Origin: Lysinibacillus alkalisoli
GTDB lineage: Bacteria; Bacillota; Bacilli; Bacillales_A; Planococcaceae
Assembly: GCF_014643595.1 (NCBI RefSeq)
Contig: NZ_BMJT01000002.1
Coordinates: forward strand, 62,001-126,000
Direction of reading: 5' to 3'
Length of the DNA stretch: 64,000 nucleotides
Positions within the stretch are counted from its first letter, which is position 1. Each line of letters starts with the position of its first letter. The notes under the pieces are model-generated. The model was not told where the DNA came from. It ran no database searches and worked only from the letters and a program-made list of their open reading frames with translations. The position numbers and the translations under genes were made by a program. Shown one piece after another: positions 8,562-17,684 of the stretch.

Positions 8562-8759
8562 ATGTTACATTTAAATTGGAAAGACGCACCAACTATTCGT
8601 ACAGTCACTTGTACACATACAGATGCAGCTAAATACTTAGTATCTAATGTATTAACTGTCGGTAAAACGTATGAAGTCAAAAATGAGACAGAAGAGTTTA
8701 TTTTTGTTATTGACAATACAGGTCATATTGGTGGCTATTATAAAACATACTTTGCTTAA
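8562..8759 (+). CDS. Small conserved Bacillales protein (DUF6501-like)
   Basis: A soluble 65-residue protein with AGGAGAG before ATG 8562. The pattern TCTHTDAAKYLVSNVLTVGKTYEVKNETEEFIFVIDNTGHIGGYYKTYF resembles a small conserved Bacillales family that I remember as DUF6501: an all-beta protein of about 65-70 residues with a C-terminal GGYYKTYF. Function unknown. It stands alone, followed at once by a stray insertion-sequence end. Confidence 0.6.
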   Translation: MLHLNWKDAPTIRTVTCTHTDAAKYLVSNVLTVGKTYEVKNETEEFIFVIDNTGHIGGYYKTYFA

Positions 8760-8770
8760 GTATAACAAAA

Positions 8771-8787
8771 AGAGGCTGGGACATAAC
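8771..8787 (+). repeat. Solo copy of an IS1182-type terminal repeat
   Basis: The 16-base motif GAGGCTGGGACATAAC, here preceded by AAAAA, is identical to both terminal repeats of the decayed element at 54003-55613. No second end or transposase is nearby, so this is a solo end or the remnant of a deleted element. Confidence 0.6.
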
Positions 8788-8862
8788 GTGATTTTGATGC
8801 AAAATATCAAATTCAAGTGACAACTTTCTTGGCTAAATGAATCAATTGATATAATTGAAAGC

Positions 8863-8904
8863 AAAAAAATGTGAGACGATTTTCAAAATCGCCTCACATT
8901 TTTT
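8863..8904 (-). terminator. Terminator of the xpaC-telA operon
   Basis: Long hairpin (AAAAAATGTGAG...CTCACATTTTTT with an inner CGATTTT/AAAATCG stem) and U-run on the minus strand directly after the telA stop; symmetric enough to work in both directions. Confidence 0.85.
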
Positions 8905-8905
8905 A

Positions 8906-9871
8906 TTATTTTACTAAAGAACGCATATGTTGTTCGACTTCCTGTTTTTGTACTGTTGTTTCATGTTGTAATTGTAATGTTTCTTCAACTTGTTGTAACA
9001 ACTCATTTTGTGTGCTTTTTAATGCTTTTACACTTGGTATGGCATTCGTATGCGACTGCATTGCCTCATTTGCTTGTGCCATACGTTGCTGTAAGCGCTT
9101 ATGTTGTTTTTCACGCTGTAGATTAATTAACATACTCATTTGGCTTTTCCAAAGAGGGACTGTTGTCATAATCGACATTTGAATTTTTTCAGCAAGTTGC
9201 TGATTAGCTTGCTGAATCATCCGAATTTGTGGTGCAGCTTGAATGGTCAGCTCACGTGCGATTTGCAAATCATAAAGACGTTTTTCTAAGCTTTCTAGCT
9301 GCGCTTTGGCATCTTCATAATGTTGAGGTGCAAAACCTGTTGGATTTTCGCGAGCTTCTTGTTCAAAAGCAGGTAACACATTGCGTTCAAAGTCGAGCAT
9401 TTTCATTTCACCAGCTGCAATATGCGTATTTAAGTCATGATAGTAGGATTGATTGACAGTAAATAACTGCTCTAATGTGTCAATATCCTCAAGCAGTTGC
9501 TTTTTGGCATGTTGTAATTGAATATCAATACGGTCAATTTGCACATTAATGCGTTCATAATTCATAATGAGTTGTGGAGATAAGCTTTTACGTTTAAATA
9601 GTTTGCGTAAAAAACCTGTTTCTTCCTCATCAAAATCACTTGGGTCTACAGCACGAATCGTTGTGATTAAATTTTGTAATGTGCCACCAATACGTGAGAC
9701 ATCACTTTTCTTCATTTGAAAAAGCAATCGATCCGAAAATTGCGAGATAGCTAATTGTGTACGCTTGCCAAATTGTAGGACAGTATTATAATCTTTTAAA
9801 TTGAGTTCACCAGCAAGTTTTAAAGCGAGCCCTTGTTCTTCAGGTGTTAATAGTTCATAGGTGTTTGTCAT
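8906..9871 (-). CDS. telA: Toxic-anion resistance TelA-family protein (YaaN-like)
   Basis: A 321-residue, largely alpha-helical cytoplasmic protein of the TelA family (PF05816), linked in some bacteria to tellurite and other stress resistance. Visible marks are the N-terminal LKLAGELNLKDYNTVLQFG, the central FLRKLFKRK, long amphipathic helices, and the conserved ENPTGFAPQHYEDAKAQLESLEKRLYDLQIARELTIQAAPQIRMIQQANQQLAEKIQMSI block. It overlaps the end of xpaC by four bases (ATGA), so the two are translationally coupled, matching the xpaC-yaaN pair of Bacillus. The biochemical role is unknown. Confidence 0.9.
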   Translation of the reverse strand: MTNTYELLTPEEQGLALKLAGELNLKDYNTVLQFGKRTQLAISQFSDRLLFQMKKSDVSRIGGTLQNLITTIRAVDPSDFDEEETGFLRKLFKRKSLSPQLIMNYERINVQIDRIDIQLQHAKKQLLEDIDTLEQLFTVNQSYYHDLNTHIAAGEMKMLDFERNVLPAFEQEARENPTGFAPQHYEDAKAQLESLEKRLYDLQIARELTIQAAPQIRMIQQANQQLAEKIQMSIMTTVPLWKSQMSMLINLQREKQHKRLQQRMAQANEAMQSHTNAIPSVKALKSTQNELLQQVEETLQLQHETTVQKQEVEQHMRSLVK

Positions 9872-10518
9872 TGATCATCGCCTCGCCATTCCAACTCTTT
9901 TTTTCGTTTTTGTTGTGAATGTTTAGCAAAGTCAATTTCTAAATGTAATGTCTCAATATCGCTAGCAATAGTTTGTTTTAAATCAAGTTTTAAGAGTTCA
10001 GTTAAGTCATTTAATGTCTCTCTTGTATCTGCTAATGCAATGGTTAACTCGCTATCTTTTACAGGTTGGCGAGATAGCAAGCTATATTTTTCTGTTAATG
10101 TTACCGCAGAGTCTAAATGCGCATAAAAGAATGACTCAGCTGCGAAAAATTTAGCTGGCTCTGCACGTACTAATTTCACAATATTTTTTGATACGCGCGC
10201 GATTTCGTGTAATTGTTTAAAGGAATTCATAGAGCGAACTTGTAAATAGTATTTGTTGAGCACTGCGATTTTTTGATTGGCAATTTTTAATTGTTCATCA
10301 ACATGTTTAAACTCAACACGTGTTAACCCTGAGTGACGACGTTTACGGAACTTTTGAATACTGCGCATAGTTAAGTTTGTAATGCCATAAATCCCGGCAA
10401 ATACAGGTATCACAAACCAACCTGATAATGTGAATGTCGACAATGCACCACCTGTTAAGACACTAGCACTAAAAATATTTATAAAATGGCGAAGGAAGCC
10501 TTGACCAATGGATAACAT
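9868..10518 (-). CDS. xpaC: XpaC-family protein
   Basis: A 216-residue protein of the XpaC family, historically tied to hydrolysis of 5-bromo-4-chloroindolyl phosphate but of unclear true function. It has an N-terminal hydrophobic region with two membrane helices (about 5-45, including SASVLTGGALSTFTLSGWFVIPVFAGIYGITNL) followed by a long basic, helical cytoplasmic part. The AGGAGGGG site fixes the ATG. The partner telA follows with a four-base overlap, the same order as in Bacillus. Confidence 0.85.
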   Translation of the reverse strand: MLSIGQGFLRHFINIFSASVLTGGALSTFTLSGWFVIPVFAGIYGITNLTMRSIQKFRKRRHSGLTRVEFKHVDEQLKIANQKIAVLNKYYLQVRSMNSFKQLHEIARVSKNIVKLVRAEPAKFFAAESFFYAHLDSAVTLTEKYSLLSRQPVKDSELTIALADTRETLNDLTELLKLDLKQTIASDIETLHLEIDFAKHSQQKRKKELEWRGDDQ

Positions 10519-10604
10519 AATAAAACCCCTCCTTATATCTCTACTTTATTATACGGTAATTTGACTAAAAAGTTTCGATTTATGTTTATAAAACAGAAAC
10601 TTCA

Positions 10605-10636
10605 CAAGAAAAAAGCCGCCCTATGAGAGGACGGCT
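10605..10636 (-). terminator. Terminator of the chemoreceptor gene
   Basis: On the minus strand AGCCGTCCT / AGGGCGGCT form a stem with a CTCAT loop, followed by TTTTTTC; it ends the gene at 10642. Confidence 0.82.
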
Positions 10637-10641
10637 AATAC

Positions 10642-12396
10642 TTAGCGCATTAAACGTTCTTGTTCGAGTTGTTCAATTAAATGATTAATATAGTGCAACA
10701 CATGTTGAGAAGCTACTTCTAATTCTTTTAAATAGTTCTCGCCTTCTGCAATATTGCCACGATTATACGCTTCAACGGCAAGTTTAGCATTGTTATGCAC
10801 ATCAATGTGATAAGGCTCTAAGTCAATATAATCTTTAGAGTTGCTGAAACGTTCTTTTGTACGAGGTAAGTCGTACCATTTTCCTAAGCGACAGTCATGG
10901 TGGCTGGTCACAGAGCTTGGGTCAATTTGTTCAAGTCCAAGGAACATATTGTATACGCGCCATTTCCATAAAATATGGTCAGCTTTTGATAGTTGTAATA
11001 AAGCAATACTAGATAATTGAATATTGTTTTGCTCAATCAAATTGAGACGGAAACGATTAATTTCTTGTCCCATAGCATGAATATCGACAGACGTTTTAGA
11101 ACCATGTTCACGAATATCTTCTTGTAAATCAGAAATCTCTACCATCCGTGTAGATACTTCATCGATTGCGGCTGCTTGTTCTTCAGAAATAGCGGCTGTA
11201 TTGGTCACATCTAAATTAATATCCTCAATAGCATCGACAATGGCATTAAGGAGCGGTAGTGACTCGCGAGCTTCTGTAGTGGCTTCTTTAATAATGCCTG
11301 TCGTTTCAGTAATAGATTTTGATACATCGTTAGAATAACTCTTTAAGTGTTGTACATTAGATGATACTTCACTTAACGCAGATACTGTACCTTCAGCTAA
11401 TTTACGTACTTCTTGAGCAACAACAGCAAAACCTTTACCATGCTCACCCGCTCTTGCTGCTTCAATAGAGGCATTAAGCGCTAGCAAGTTCGTTTGGTCA
11501 GCAATTTGGTTAATCAATGTCACTACACTTTCAATATCATTAACTCGTTTTTGCAATTCAGCAAAAGAACTTACAATAGAAGAGAATGTTTCTTCTGTTT
11601 TAAAGATTTCAGACAAGGCATGTTCAATTGCATTTTTACCTGTAACCGCATTATCGACAGATTCTGTTGTTTTTTCTGATATGCGTGCAGATGAACGAGC
11701 TACTTCGTTAATAGAGGCAGCAATTTGTTCAGTAGCGGCAGTAGATGACTGCAATTCTTCGCCTTGGCGATCCAAACTAAAGACAAGGTCTTTCATATAC
11801 ATAATTTTAGCATTGGCATCCATTAGTGTAGAAATCTCGCCAACTACTTTTTCCATTAAGCGCTCATCTTGTGCCTCTACTAACAATTGTTGATCGACAT
11901 TAATTGCTGCTTGGAAGGAGCGTAAGTACTGAAAAGCAGTATTAGGTTTTAAACCGAAGTTATGTAAAATATGTGTAGTCACATAAAAGGCAAACTGATT
12001 AAAGACAACTATTACCTTACCTGCCTCATAACCACGTTCACGGAACATGTTGAAAAATTTAACGGTTGCATCCACATATTTAATATCGCGTTCATAAAGA
12101 AAGAACATCTCTAAGTAACGCTCTACATATTTCATTTCAATACGGTTGGCGCCTGTTGGTGAAATCTCAGCGAGATAATTAGTGAAAATCTGCTGCATAG
12201 AGGGTTGAATATTTTGCAGTTTTTCATATAACTCTTTTAAATGTGCCTGACTTTTTTTTGTAAAGTGATTAAATGCTAAATTATCTTTGAAACGCCCGGT
12301 GACAGGTAAATCTGTACCGCGTTTTAATAAGTCATCTAACTCAGCTTTAGGTCTCAAAGAACTGAACATCCAAGAATAACCTCCTACTAATCGCAT
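10642..12396 (-). CDS. Soluble methyl-accepting chemotaxis protein with globin-fold sensor and CZB domain
   Basis: A 584-residue cytoplasmic chemoreceptor without membrane helices. Residues about 35-190 align with the globin-coupled sensor domain of HemAT, ending in a [11 protein letters not shown] stretch like HemAT's EQQLVLEA. Residues about 210-430 are the MCP signalling domain with the hairpin core [38 protein letters not shown]. Residues about 455-575 form a chemoreceptor zinc-binding (CZB) domain: [22 protein letters not shown] and HIDVHNNAK supply its His3Cys ligands. Where HemAT has its proximal heme His, no His is seen in my alignment, so heme binding is doubtful. It likely signals redox, oxygen or zinc state to CheA. 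Transcribed alone with its own terminator. Confidence 0.85.
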   Translation of the reverse strand: MRLVGGYSWMFSSLRPKAELDDLLKRGTDLPVTGRFKDNLAFNHFTKKSQAHLKELYEKLQNIQPSMQQIFTNYLAEISPTGANRIEMKYVERYLEMFFLYERDIKYVDATVKFFNMFRERGYEAGKVIVVFNQFAFYVTTHILHNFGLKPNTAFQYLRSFQAAINVDQQLLVEAQDERLMEKVVGEISTLMDANAKIMYMKDLVFSLDRQGEELQSSTAATEQIAASINEVARSSARISEKTTESVDNAVTGKNAIEHALSEIFKTEETFSSIVSSFAELQKRVNDIESVVTLINQIADQTNLLALNASIEAARAGEHGKGFAVVAQEVRKLAEGTVSALSEVSSNVQHLKSYSNDVSKSITETTGIIKEATTEARESLPLLNAIVDAIEDINLDVTNTAAISEEQAAAIDEVSTRMVEISDLQEDIREHGSKTSVDIHAMGQEINRFRLNLIEQNNIQLSSIALLQLSKADHILWKWRVYNMFLGLEQIDPSSVTSHHDCRLGKWYDLPRTKERFSNSKDYIDLEPYHIDVHNNAKLAVEAYNRGNIAEGENYLKELEVASQHVLHYINHLIEQLEQERLMR

Positions 12397-12597
12397 TAAG
12401 TATTTTGTATTTTAATAGTATCATATGACTACTTAATTTGGTACAAAAATTAGCTAATATACGGTTTTTGAAACCTATTTATCATATGAAGCGTAATAAA
12501 TAGCGTAATACAAAAAAATGACGTATGATTAAAATAATGTCATTACTATTGCGCAGTCTTTGGAACTACTTTATATAGAAGGAAAGGTCGAGTTAAC

Positions 12598-12870
12598 ATG
12601 TATCATGTCATTTATATGGTAGCGGATTATGAGCCTTGGTGGCAGTTTGAAGGTTGGGAAGAACAAATCGAGCAGCGTATGAGCTATACTACAGAAAACG
12701 AAGCGAATGAGGCATTACAAGCTTTAATCATGAAATTTAAAGCAATGTATGACCATGAACAAACGAAAGAGCAATACAACGTATTTTGGTCAGATGATGA
12801 GATTGTATATTGTGAAGCTTGTGAAGATGATGCGCAAATTTATCACGGTTTATTTATAATCAAAGATTAA
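12598..12870 (+). CDS. DUF1033 family protein
   Basis: A 90-residue acidic soluble protein of the DUF1033 family, found across Bacilli and of unknown function. The signature start MYHVIYMVADYEPWWQFEGWEE is the family hallmark, followed by a helical middle and the EYCEACEDDAQIYHGLF-type C-terminus with two Cys (YCEAC). A GGAAAGGTCGAG sequence serves as ribosome site. Monocistronic, directly before the cold-shock gene promoter. Confidence 0.85.
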   Translation: MYHVIYMVADYEPWWQFEGWEEQIEQRMSYTTENEANEALQALIMKFKAMYDHEQTKEQYNVFWSDDEIVYCEACEDDAQIYHGLFIIKD

Positions 12871-12883
12871 TTTGCATATTTAA

Positions 12884-12912
12884 TTGACAAATTTATGAAT
12901 GAGCGATATACT
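12884..12912 (+). promoter_or_regulatory. Strong sigma-A promoter of the cold-shock gene
   Basis: TTGACA (12884-12889) and TATACT (12907-12912) with a 17-bp spacer. It leaves a 5' leader of about 145 nt before the cold-shock ATG. Confidence 0.85.
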
Positions 12913-12917
12913 AAGTT

Positions 12918-13063
12918 TAACAATTTAAAGATTCATCGGAAACCAGAGATTCACATATTACAAAGAGTGATCGGGTTAGGTTCGATACTTTTTGTAATAT
13001 GTGGATTTTTATATCTATGAAGATTTGCATATTGTTACATTTATTTTTTGGAGGTTTTCTCAA
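12918..13063 (+). ncRNA. Long structured 5' leader of the cold-shock gene
   Basis: The leader contains a perfect 13-bp inverted repeat (CACATATTACAAA at 12952-12964 and TTTGTAATATGTG at 12991-13003) around a 26-nt loop, then AU-rich sequence and the ribosome site GGAGG. Cold-shock mRNAs are known to carry temperature-sensing leaders; a thermosensor role here is inference. Confidence 0.55.
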
Positions 13064-13264
13064 ATGAAACAAGGTACAGTAAAATGGTTTAACTCAGAAA
13101 AAGGTTTTGGCTTCATCGAAGTAGACGGCGAAAACGACGTATTCGTACACTTCTCAGCAATTTTAGGTGAAGGTTTCAAAACACTTGACGAAGGTCAAAA
13201 AGTGGAATTCGAAGTTGTAGATGGCAACCGCGGACCACAAGCTGCTAACGTAACAAAACTTTAA
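13064..13264 (+). CDS. Cold-shock protein (CspA/CspB family)
   Basis: A 66-residue single cold-shock domain that binds single-stranded RNA/DNA and acts as an RNA chaperone. RNP1 (KGFGFIEV) and RNP2 (VFVHF) motifs are present and the length is standard. A longer frame starts at 13001, but GGAGG at 13050-13054 and homology fix the start at ATG 13064. A strong promoter, long leader and a following terminator indicate a separately regulated, highly expressed gene. Confidence 0.96.
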   Translation: MKQGTVKWFNSEKGFGFIEVDGENDVFVHFSAILGEGFKTLDEGQKVEFEVVDGNRGPQAANVTKL

Positions 13265-13296
13265 TCTTTGATTAAAGCGCATACTTAGTAAACCAA

Positions 13297-13329
13297 GAGA
13301 TACCCGACTTGTCGGGTGTTTCTTTTTTC
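13297..13329 (+). terminator. Terminator of the cold-shock gene
   Basis: GC-rich stem ACCCGAC / GTCGGGT with TT loop, extended by AGAGAT / GTTTCT, followed by a T-run. Confidence 0.88.
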
Positions 13330-13344
13330 TAAACATAATGCAAG

Positions 13345-13379
13345 AAAATGTCCTTAATCTACCATTAAGGGCATTTTTT
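13345..13379 (+). terminator. Second hairpin with T-run before the 13425 gene
   Basis: CCTTAAT / ATTAAGG with flanking AAATG / GCATTTT and six T forms a second intrinsic terminator. It either backs up the cold-shock terminator or attenuates the next gene. Confidence 0.7.
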
Positions 13380-13424
13380 ATAGCAAATACTAGCGATAAT
13401 AGAACGTAGATAAGGAGATGACAA

Positions 13425-13814
13425 GTGCGTATCCGCGTATTAAAAATCGGTGTGACTAGCTTTGCATTAACCATTGTTGTAGCTTATATTGGCGTAAAAA
13501 TAATGAAAGCGCAAGCGATAAACCTTACAGATGTTGCTACGGTGGGTGTGCTAACTGGTTTATTGTTTTCGAGTATGACATGGCAAGAAAAAGATGAAGA
13601 GGGCGGCATACAACAGAATGAAAAAATAGGTCGTCGCATTCAAGGGCAGAGTACAAAAATCAGCTATTATATTTTGCTCGTTGTTATTTTAGGTGCAGCA
13701 GTTATTGAGCAAGTTACCTATCACATGGTTCATCCGACTACACTGATGATTATGGGGATGTCCTTAATTTTAGTACCTGTTGTTGACTTTATATTGGTTA
13801 GAAAACATCAATGA
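13425..13814 (+). CDS. Membrane protein of unknown function
   Basis: A 129-residue integral membrane protein with four hydrophobic segments, about residues 9-27, 35-50, 83-100 and 107-124, and a charged cytoplasmic loop between the second and third (QEKDEEGGIQQNEKIGRR). Start is GTG 13425 behind AAGGAGATG. I do not recognise the family. It lies alone between two terminators. Confidence 0.65.
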   Translation: MRIRVLKIGVTSFALTIVVAYIGVKIMKAQAINLTDVATVGVLTGLLFSSMTWQEKDEEGGIQQNEKIGRRIQGQSTKISYYILLVVILGAAVIEQVTYHMVHPTTLMIMGMSLILVPVVDFILVRKHQ

Positions 13815-13849
13815 AAAAGTGTTATCGAATATGCTCGATAACACTTTTT
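13814..13849. terminator. Bidirectional terminator
   Basis: AAAAAGTGTTATCGA / TCGATAACACTTTTT, a 15-bp perfect stem with A and T flanks, between converging genes. Confidence 0.92.
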
Positions 13850-13850
13850 C

Positions 13851-14183
13851 TTATGCTGGTTTAATTTTATCTAGCGTATCTTTTACTTTAGTCGCATTGT
13901 CTATTTTATAGACAACTTGTTTTTTATCAGATTCATACATGAGGTAGCCCTCGTCAACACCGTCTTCTAACCATACATAATAAATGCTACCTAATACTTT
14001 CATTTTATAATTAGCTGTTTTAGGGTCACGTTTTTCATCAGTAACTTCTGCAAGTACGATAATTTCCTCAATTTGTTTGATAGCACCACGTTCTTTTACG
14101 CTATACACGTCTTGCTCGTCTTTTGGTGCACCACATGCGGCTAATAATACAACAGCTGTCAGTAATACAAGTAGTTTTTTCAT
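13851..14183 (-). CDS. Small lipoprotein of unknown function
   Basis: A 110-residue secreted lipoprotein: basic start, hydrophobic core and lipobox LAAC followed by GAPKDEQ. The mature part is hydrophilic (KERGAIKQIEEIIVLAEVTDEKRDPKTANYKMKVLGSIYYVW) and I do not recognise the family. The frame opens at a GTG (14192), but AGAGGTG six nt before ATG 14183 supports the ATG. It follows the riboflavin operon on the same strand with no clear terminator between, so some read-through from ribH is possible. Confidence 0.75.
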   Translation of the reverse strand: MKKLLVLLTAVVLLAACGAPKDEQDVYSVKERGAIKQIEEIIVLAEVTDEKRDPKTANYKMKVLGSIYYVWLEDGVDEGYLMYESDKKQVVYKIDNATKVKDTLDKIKPA

Positions 14184-14253
14184 TGTTTTCACCTCTTATC
14201 AAACGGTACAATGAAATGTCGCTAATGTAAAGTAAGTTAAGAGTGTTTTTATT

Positions 14254-14721
14254 TTATTCGAAAATTCGACTTAAATTTGCCATTTCAATGGCAGCTATTG
14301 CAGCATCATAACCTTTATTGCCAGATTTGGTGCCTGCTCGCTCAATCGCCTGTTCGATATCCTCAGTCGTTACAATACCAAAAATAGTAGGGACATCAGT
14401 AGTTAAACCGACTTGAGCAATGCCTTTAGCCGCTTCATTACAAACATAATCATAATGTGTAGTAGACCCACGAATGACTGTACCTAAACCAATGATGGCA
14501 TCATATTTTTGAGTTGTCGCCATTTTTTTAGCAAGGAAAGGTACTTCAAATGCTCCTGGTACCCATACCACCTCAATGTTAGCCTCTTGTACACCATGAC
14601 GTTTAAGCGCATCAACTGCACCCGCCAATAATTTATCGTTAATAAATTCATTAAACCGACCAACTACAATACCAATGGTTAAGTTTGTGCCAATAAGTTG
14701 GGCTTCAATTGTTTTTATCAT
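14254..14721 (-). CDS. ribH: 6,7-dimethyl-8-ribityllumazine synthase
   Basis: Lumazine synthase, which condenses 5-amino-6-ribitylaminouracil with 3,4-dihydroxy-2-butanone 4-phosphate in the penultimate step of riboflavin synthesis and forms an icosahedral capsid. The 155 residues show the family blocks [45 protein letters not shown] (catalytic His in THYDYV) and the C-terminal [10 protein letters not shown]. Its ATG overlaps the ribBA stop by four bases. It is the last gene of the FMN-riboswitch operon. Confidence 0.97.
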   Translation of the reverse strand: MIKTIEAQLIGTNLTIGIVVGRFNEFINDKLLAGAVDALKRHGVQEANIEVVWVPGAFEVPFLAKKMATTQKYDAIIGLGTVIRGSTTHYDYVCNEAAKGIAQVGLTTDVPTIFGIVTTEDIEQAIERAGTKSGNKGYDAAIAAIEMANLSRIFE

Positions 14722-15905
14722 TTATGATTTGCCTCCAGTAAATGTGCCATTTTTTGTTGTTTTGTTTGCATATACGTAGCATTAATAGGCGATAAACCAG
14801 CTATAAGTGGTAGGCGCTCCGCTATTATAATGCCATGTTCTTCAAGTTGTGTGACCTTATCAGGGTTATTAGTGAGCAGCCGAATAGTGGTTACGCCTAA
14901 ATCACGCAACATTTGGGCACATAGTGCATAGTCACGTAACTCTGCCGCAAAACCAAGTGCTTTATTTGCTTCTACAGTATCCATACCTTCTTCTTGTAGC
15001 TCGTAGGTTTTAAGCTTATTAATCAAACCAATGCCGCGTCCTTCTTGACGCATATATAAAATAATACCTGCTCCTTCTTGTTCGATTTGCTGCATAGCTG
15101 TTTGGAGTTGAGGGCCACAATCACAGCGCAATGAAGCAAAGACATCACCTGTCAAACATTCCGAGTGAATGCGTACAAGAGGAGGTTGTTTGTGTATGTC
15201 TCCTTTAAATAAGGTGAGATGTTCTTTATTGTCAATTGTATTACCATAACCAATCATTTTAAAGTTTCCGAATGCAGTGGGGAGGTTTATGGTAGCTTCG
15301 CGTACGATGCGTTGACGATATTGTATTAAATCTGCAATTGTAATGAGCTTAAGGTTGAACTTTTGAGCCAGTATTAATAATTCAGGTAGTCTCGCCATTT
15401 CTCCATTTTCCTTCATTACTTCGCAAATGACGCCAGCAGGTGTAGCGCCTGCTAATTGTGCCAGATCAACTGCAGCTTCTGTATGTCCATTACGTGTTAA
15501 GACACCACCTTCTTTAGCCACTAATGGAAAGATATGACCGGGGCGACGAAATTCTTCGGCTACGGCATAGGGATTCAGCATAGCTGCAATCGTATCTGCA
15601 CGTTCAAAGGCACTAATACCTGTCGTTGTTGTTTGATGGTCAATAGTTACTGTAAAAGCGGTTTGGTGATTGTCAGTATTATGAGAAACCATCGGATGTA
15701 ATTGGAGTTGATCAGCTAATGTACGGTGAATGGGGGTGCAAATAAGTCCTTTTCCATGCGTTGCCATAAAATTGATAACATCTCCATCAGCATAATCAGC
15801 TAATGCGAGTAAATCGCCTTCATTTTCACGATCTTCGTCATCCACTACAATAATTACTTCCCCTTGTGTTAACGCATATAAAGCTTCTTCAATCGTATTA
15901 AACAT
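14718..15905 (-). CDS. ribBA: Bifunctional DHBP synthase / GTP cyclohydrolase II
   Basis: A two-domain riboflavin enzyme of 395 residues. The N-terminal part (about 1-200) makes 3,4-dihydroxy-2-butanone 4-phosphate from ribulose 5-phosphate ([27 protein letters not shown]). The C-terminal part (about 205-395) is GTP cyclohydrolase II with Zn-binding Cys in [15 protein letters not shown], then [10 protein letters not shown] and the NNPDK motif. The frame extends to 15929, but AAGGAGG nine nt before ATG 15905 fixes the start. It lies between ribE and ribH, overlapping ribH. Confidence 0.96.
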   Translation of the reverse strand: MFNTIEEALYALTQGEVIIVVDDEDRENEGDLLALADYADGDVINFMATHGKGLICTPIHRTLADQLQLHPMVSHNTDNHQTAFTVTIDHQTTTTGISAFERADTIAAMLNPYAVAEEFRRPGHIFPLVAKEGGVLTRNGHTEAAVDLAQLAGATPAGVICEVMKENGEMARLPELLILAQKFNLKLITIADLIQYRQRIVREATINLPTAFGNFKMIGYGNTIDNKEHLTLFKGDIHKQPPLVRIHSECLTGDVFASLRCDCGPQLQTAMQQIEQEGAGIILYMRQEGRGIGLINKLKTYELQEEGMDTVEANKALGFAAELRDYALCAQMLRDLGVTTIRLLTNNPDKVTQLEEHGIIIAERLPLIAGLSPINATYMQTKQQKMAHLLEANHK

Positions 15906-15918
15906 GTCATAGGCCTCC

Positions 15919-16551
15919 TTAAAAACCATGTCTTTGTAAAAAATCAGCTGTAATTGTTGATGCTACTTGTTGTCTTTGTTGTGCTACGTGTTTACCAAGT
16001 AAATCCGTTTCAATGTTGACACCATCGCCTACACGTTTTTGCCCCAAAGTCGTTTGTTGATACGTGTGAGGTATGAGAGAGAGGGTAATGAGTAGTCCTT
16101 GTACACGAAATAAGGTTAAGCTAATGCCATCTATCGCAATAGAGCCACGTTCAAAGCATAATGCACTACTACTTGGTGAAATTGCAATATCAATATACAC
16201 GGCATTAGCTACAGGTTTTATGCGTTTAATTATGCCAACCTCATCGATATGTCCACTGACAAAGTGCCCGCCGAATCGTCCATTTGCTAGCATAGCTCTT
16301 TCTAAATTAACAACATCCCCTCGTTGTAACGTATGCAAAGTCGTTGCTTTAACAGTTTCTGGCATAATATCTGCTTTAAAATACGTAGTTGTAAAAGAGG
16401 TAACGGTTAAACATACACCATTAACCGCAATACTATCGCCGATGTGTAAATCAGTCACAATTTGTTGTGCATTTATAACGAGCTGCATTGCCTGTCTTTC
16501 TTTCTGTATTGCTTGAATATGCCCTAATTCTTCAATGATCCCTGTGAACAT
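15919..16551 (-). CDS. ribE: Riboflavin synthase alpha subunit
   Basis: Riboflavin synthase, which dismutates two lumazine molecules into riboflavin and the ribitylamino precursor. The 210 residues contain the two internally repeated lumazine-binding barrels: repeat 1 starts with the invariant [10 protein letters not shown] and carries [11 protein letters not shown]; repeat 2 has [12 protein letters not shown] and [11 protein letters not shown]. The start lies inside the end of ribD behind GGAGGTG, giving a 28-base overlap and translational coupling. Confidence 0.97.
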   Translation of the reverse strand: MFTGIIEELGHIQAIQKERQAMQLVINAQQIVTDLHIGDSIAVNGVCLTVTSFTTTYFKADIMPETVKATTLHTLQRGDVVNLERAMLANGRFGGHFVSGHIDEVGIIKRIKPVANAVYIDIAISPSSSALCFERGSIAIDGISLTLFRVQGLLITLSLIPHTYQQTTLGQKRVGDGVNIETDLLGKHVAQQRQQVASTITADFLQRHGF

Positions 16552-17588
16552 GTGTCCACCTCCATTGTGATTTTTATATCGTTACCAAGTGTTGCTGTCT
16601 CTTTTATGCGTAGTTGATTATGTGTAGTTGTGGCAGCCATAGAGACAGCTCCAGTCCCTAATAATAAAGGCGCGATATATAAAACATAACGTTGTACCAA
16701 TTGTTGTTGAATAAAAGAGGTGGCGATTTGTTGCCCACCTTCTACATAAAGCGTCATAATACCAGCTTGGGCTATTGTTGTTAAGACATCTTCCAAAGAC
16801 CAATTGTTAGCTAAAAATACACGAACATGGTGAGCAGTAAAAGAATACGACTTTGTTGTGAAAAGCCAAGTGGGTACTGTAGTATCTTTTATGACGTTAA
16901 CATGTTGTGGAAGTAGTCCCTGACGGTCAATTACAATACGAATCGGTTGTTTTTTATTAGCACTTAAACGATTGGTTAGTAAAGGATTATCGGTCAATAT
17001 GGTTTGGCTCCCAACTAATAAGGCATCATGTTCGGCTCTTGCGTTATGAACATCTTGCTGTACGATATTACCTGTAATCGCCGTTTGTTGTCCCTTATTT
17101 GCACTAATTTTCCCATCAAGTGAAATAGCTTGTTTAAGCGTTACGAAAGGCATTTTTGTTGTAATATAGTGAAAAAAAGCTTCGTTAATTTGTTGCGCCT
17201 CACGTTCACAGACACCGACTATGACCTCAATGCCATTATCACGTAATTTTTTTACACCACTACCTGCGACTAGTGGGTTAGCATCAAGTGTTGCCACTAC
17301 AACCCTTTTCACTTGTGCTTGTAAAAGGGCATCTACACAGGCTCCTGTACGTCCTTGATGTTGGCATGGTTCTAATGTGACATATACTGTAGCTTGCTCA
17401 GCATCATGACCCGCCATATGCAGAGCGTGGATTTCGGCATGTGCTTCACCAGCTCGTAAGTGTGTGCCTAAACCTACAATGCGGTTATGTTTTACGATGA
17501 CACAACCGACAGCAGGGTTAGGTGAAGTTTGTCCTTTTGCTTGCGTTGCTAATTGTAATGCCGTTTGCATATAATTTTCGTCAGTCAA
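16524..17588 (-). CDS. ribD: Bifunctional diaminohydroxyphosphoribosylaminopyrimidine deaminase / reductase
   Basis: The first gene of the riboflavin operon, catalysing deamination and then side-chain reduction. The N-terminal deaminase (about 1-145) has zinc motifs HAEIHAL and the EPCQHQGRTGAC block; the C-terminal reductase (about 148-354) has VTLKQAISLDGKIS, the DNPLLTNR motif and GGQQIATSF. The frame runs up to 17651, but the GGAGGTG site fixes a TTG start at 17588. The 354-residue length is normal. Upstream lie three tandem FMN riboswitches, so expression falls when FMN is high. Confidence 0.95.
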   Translation of the reverse strand: MTDENYMQTALQLATQAKGQTSPNPAVGCVIVKHNRIVGLGTHLRAGEAHAEIHALHMAGHDAEQATVYVTLEPCQHQGRTGACVDALLQAQVKRVVVATLDANPLVAGSGVKKLRDNGIEVIVGVCEREAQQINEAFFHYITTKMPFVTLKQAISLDGKISANKGQQTAITGNIVQQDVHNARAEHDALLVGSQTILTDNPLLTNRLSANKKQPIRIVIDRQGLLPQHVNVIKDTTVPTWLFTTKSYSFTAHHVRVFLANNWSLEDVLTTIAQAGIMTLYVEGGQQIATSFIQQQLVQRYVLYIAPLLLGTGAVSMAATTTHNQLRIKETATLGNDIKITMEVDTCSQGSLKN

Positions 17589-17604
17589 TTTTCTTTCACC
17601 TCCA

Positions 17605-17635
17605 TAAAAAAATCCCGTATGATACAACATACGGG
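17605..17635 (-). terminator. Terminator 1 of the FMN riboswitch array (ribD-proximal)
   Basis: On the minus strand CCCGTATG / CATACGGG form an 8-bp stem with a TTGTAT loop, then ATTTTTTT. It sits directly before the ribD ribosome site and belongs to aptamer A. Confidence 0.9.
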
Positions 17636-17684
17636 GGATAGGCATCAACAAATAAGCCTACGTGAAACACGTCGCTTTGCCTAA

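Noticed and set aside
13001-13063. N-terminal extension of the cold-shock protein
   Set aside because: The ribosome site GGAGG sits inside it and the cold-shock family starts at the downstream ATG.
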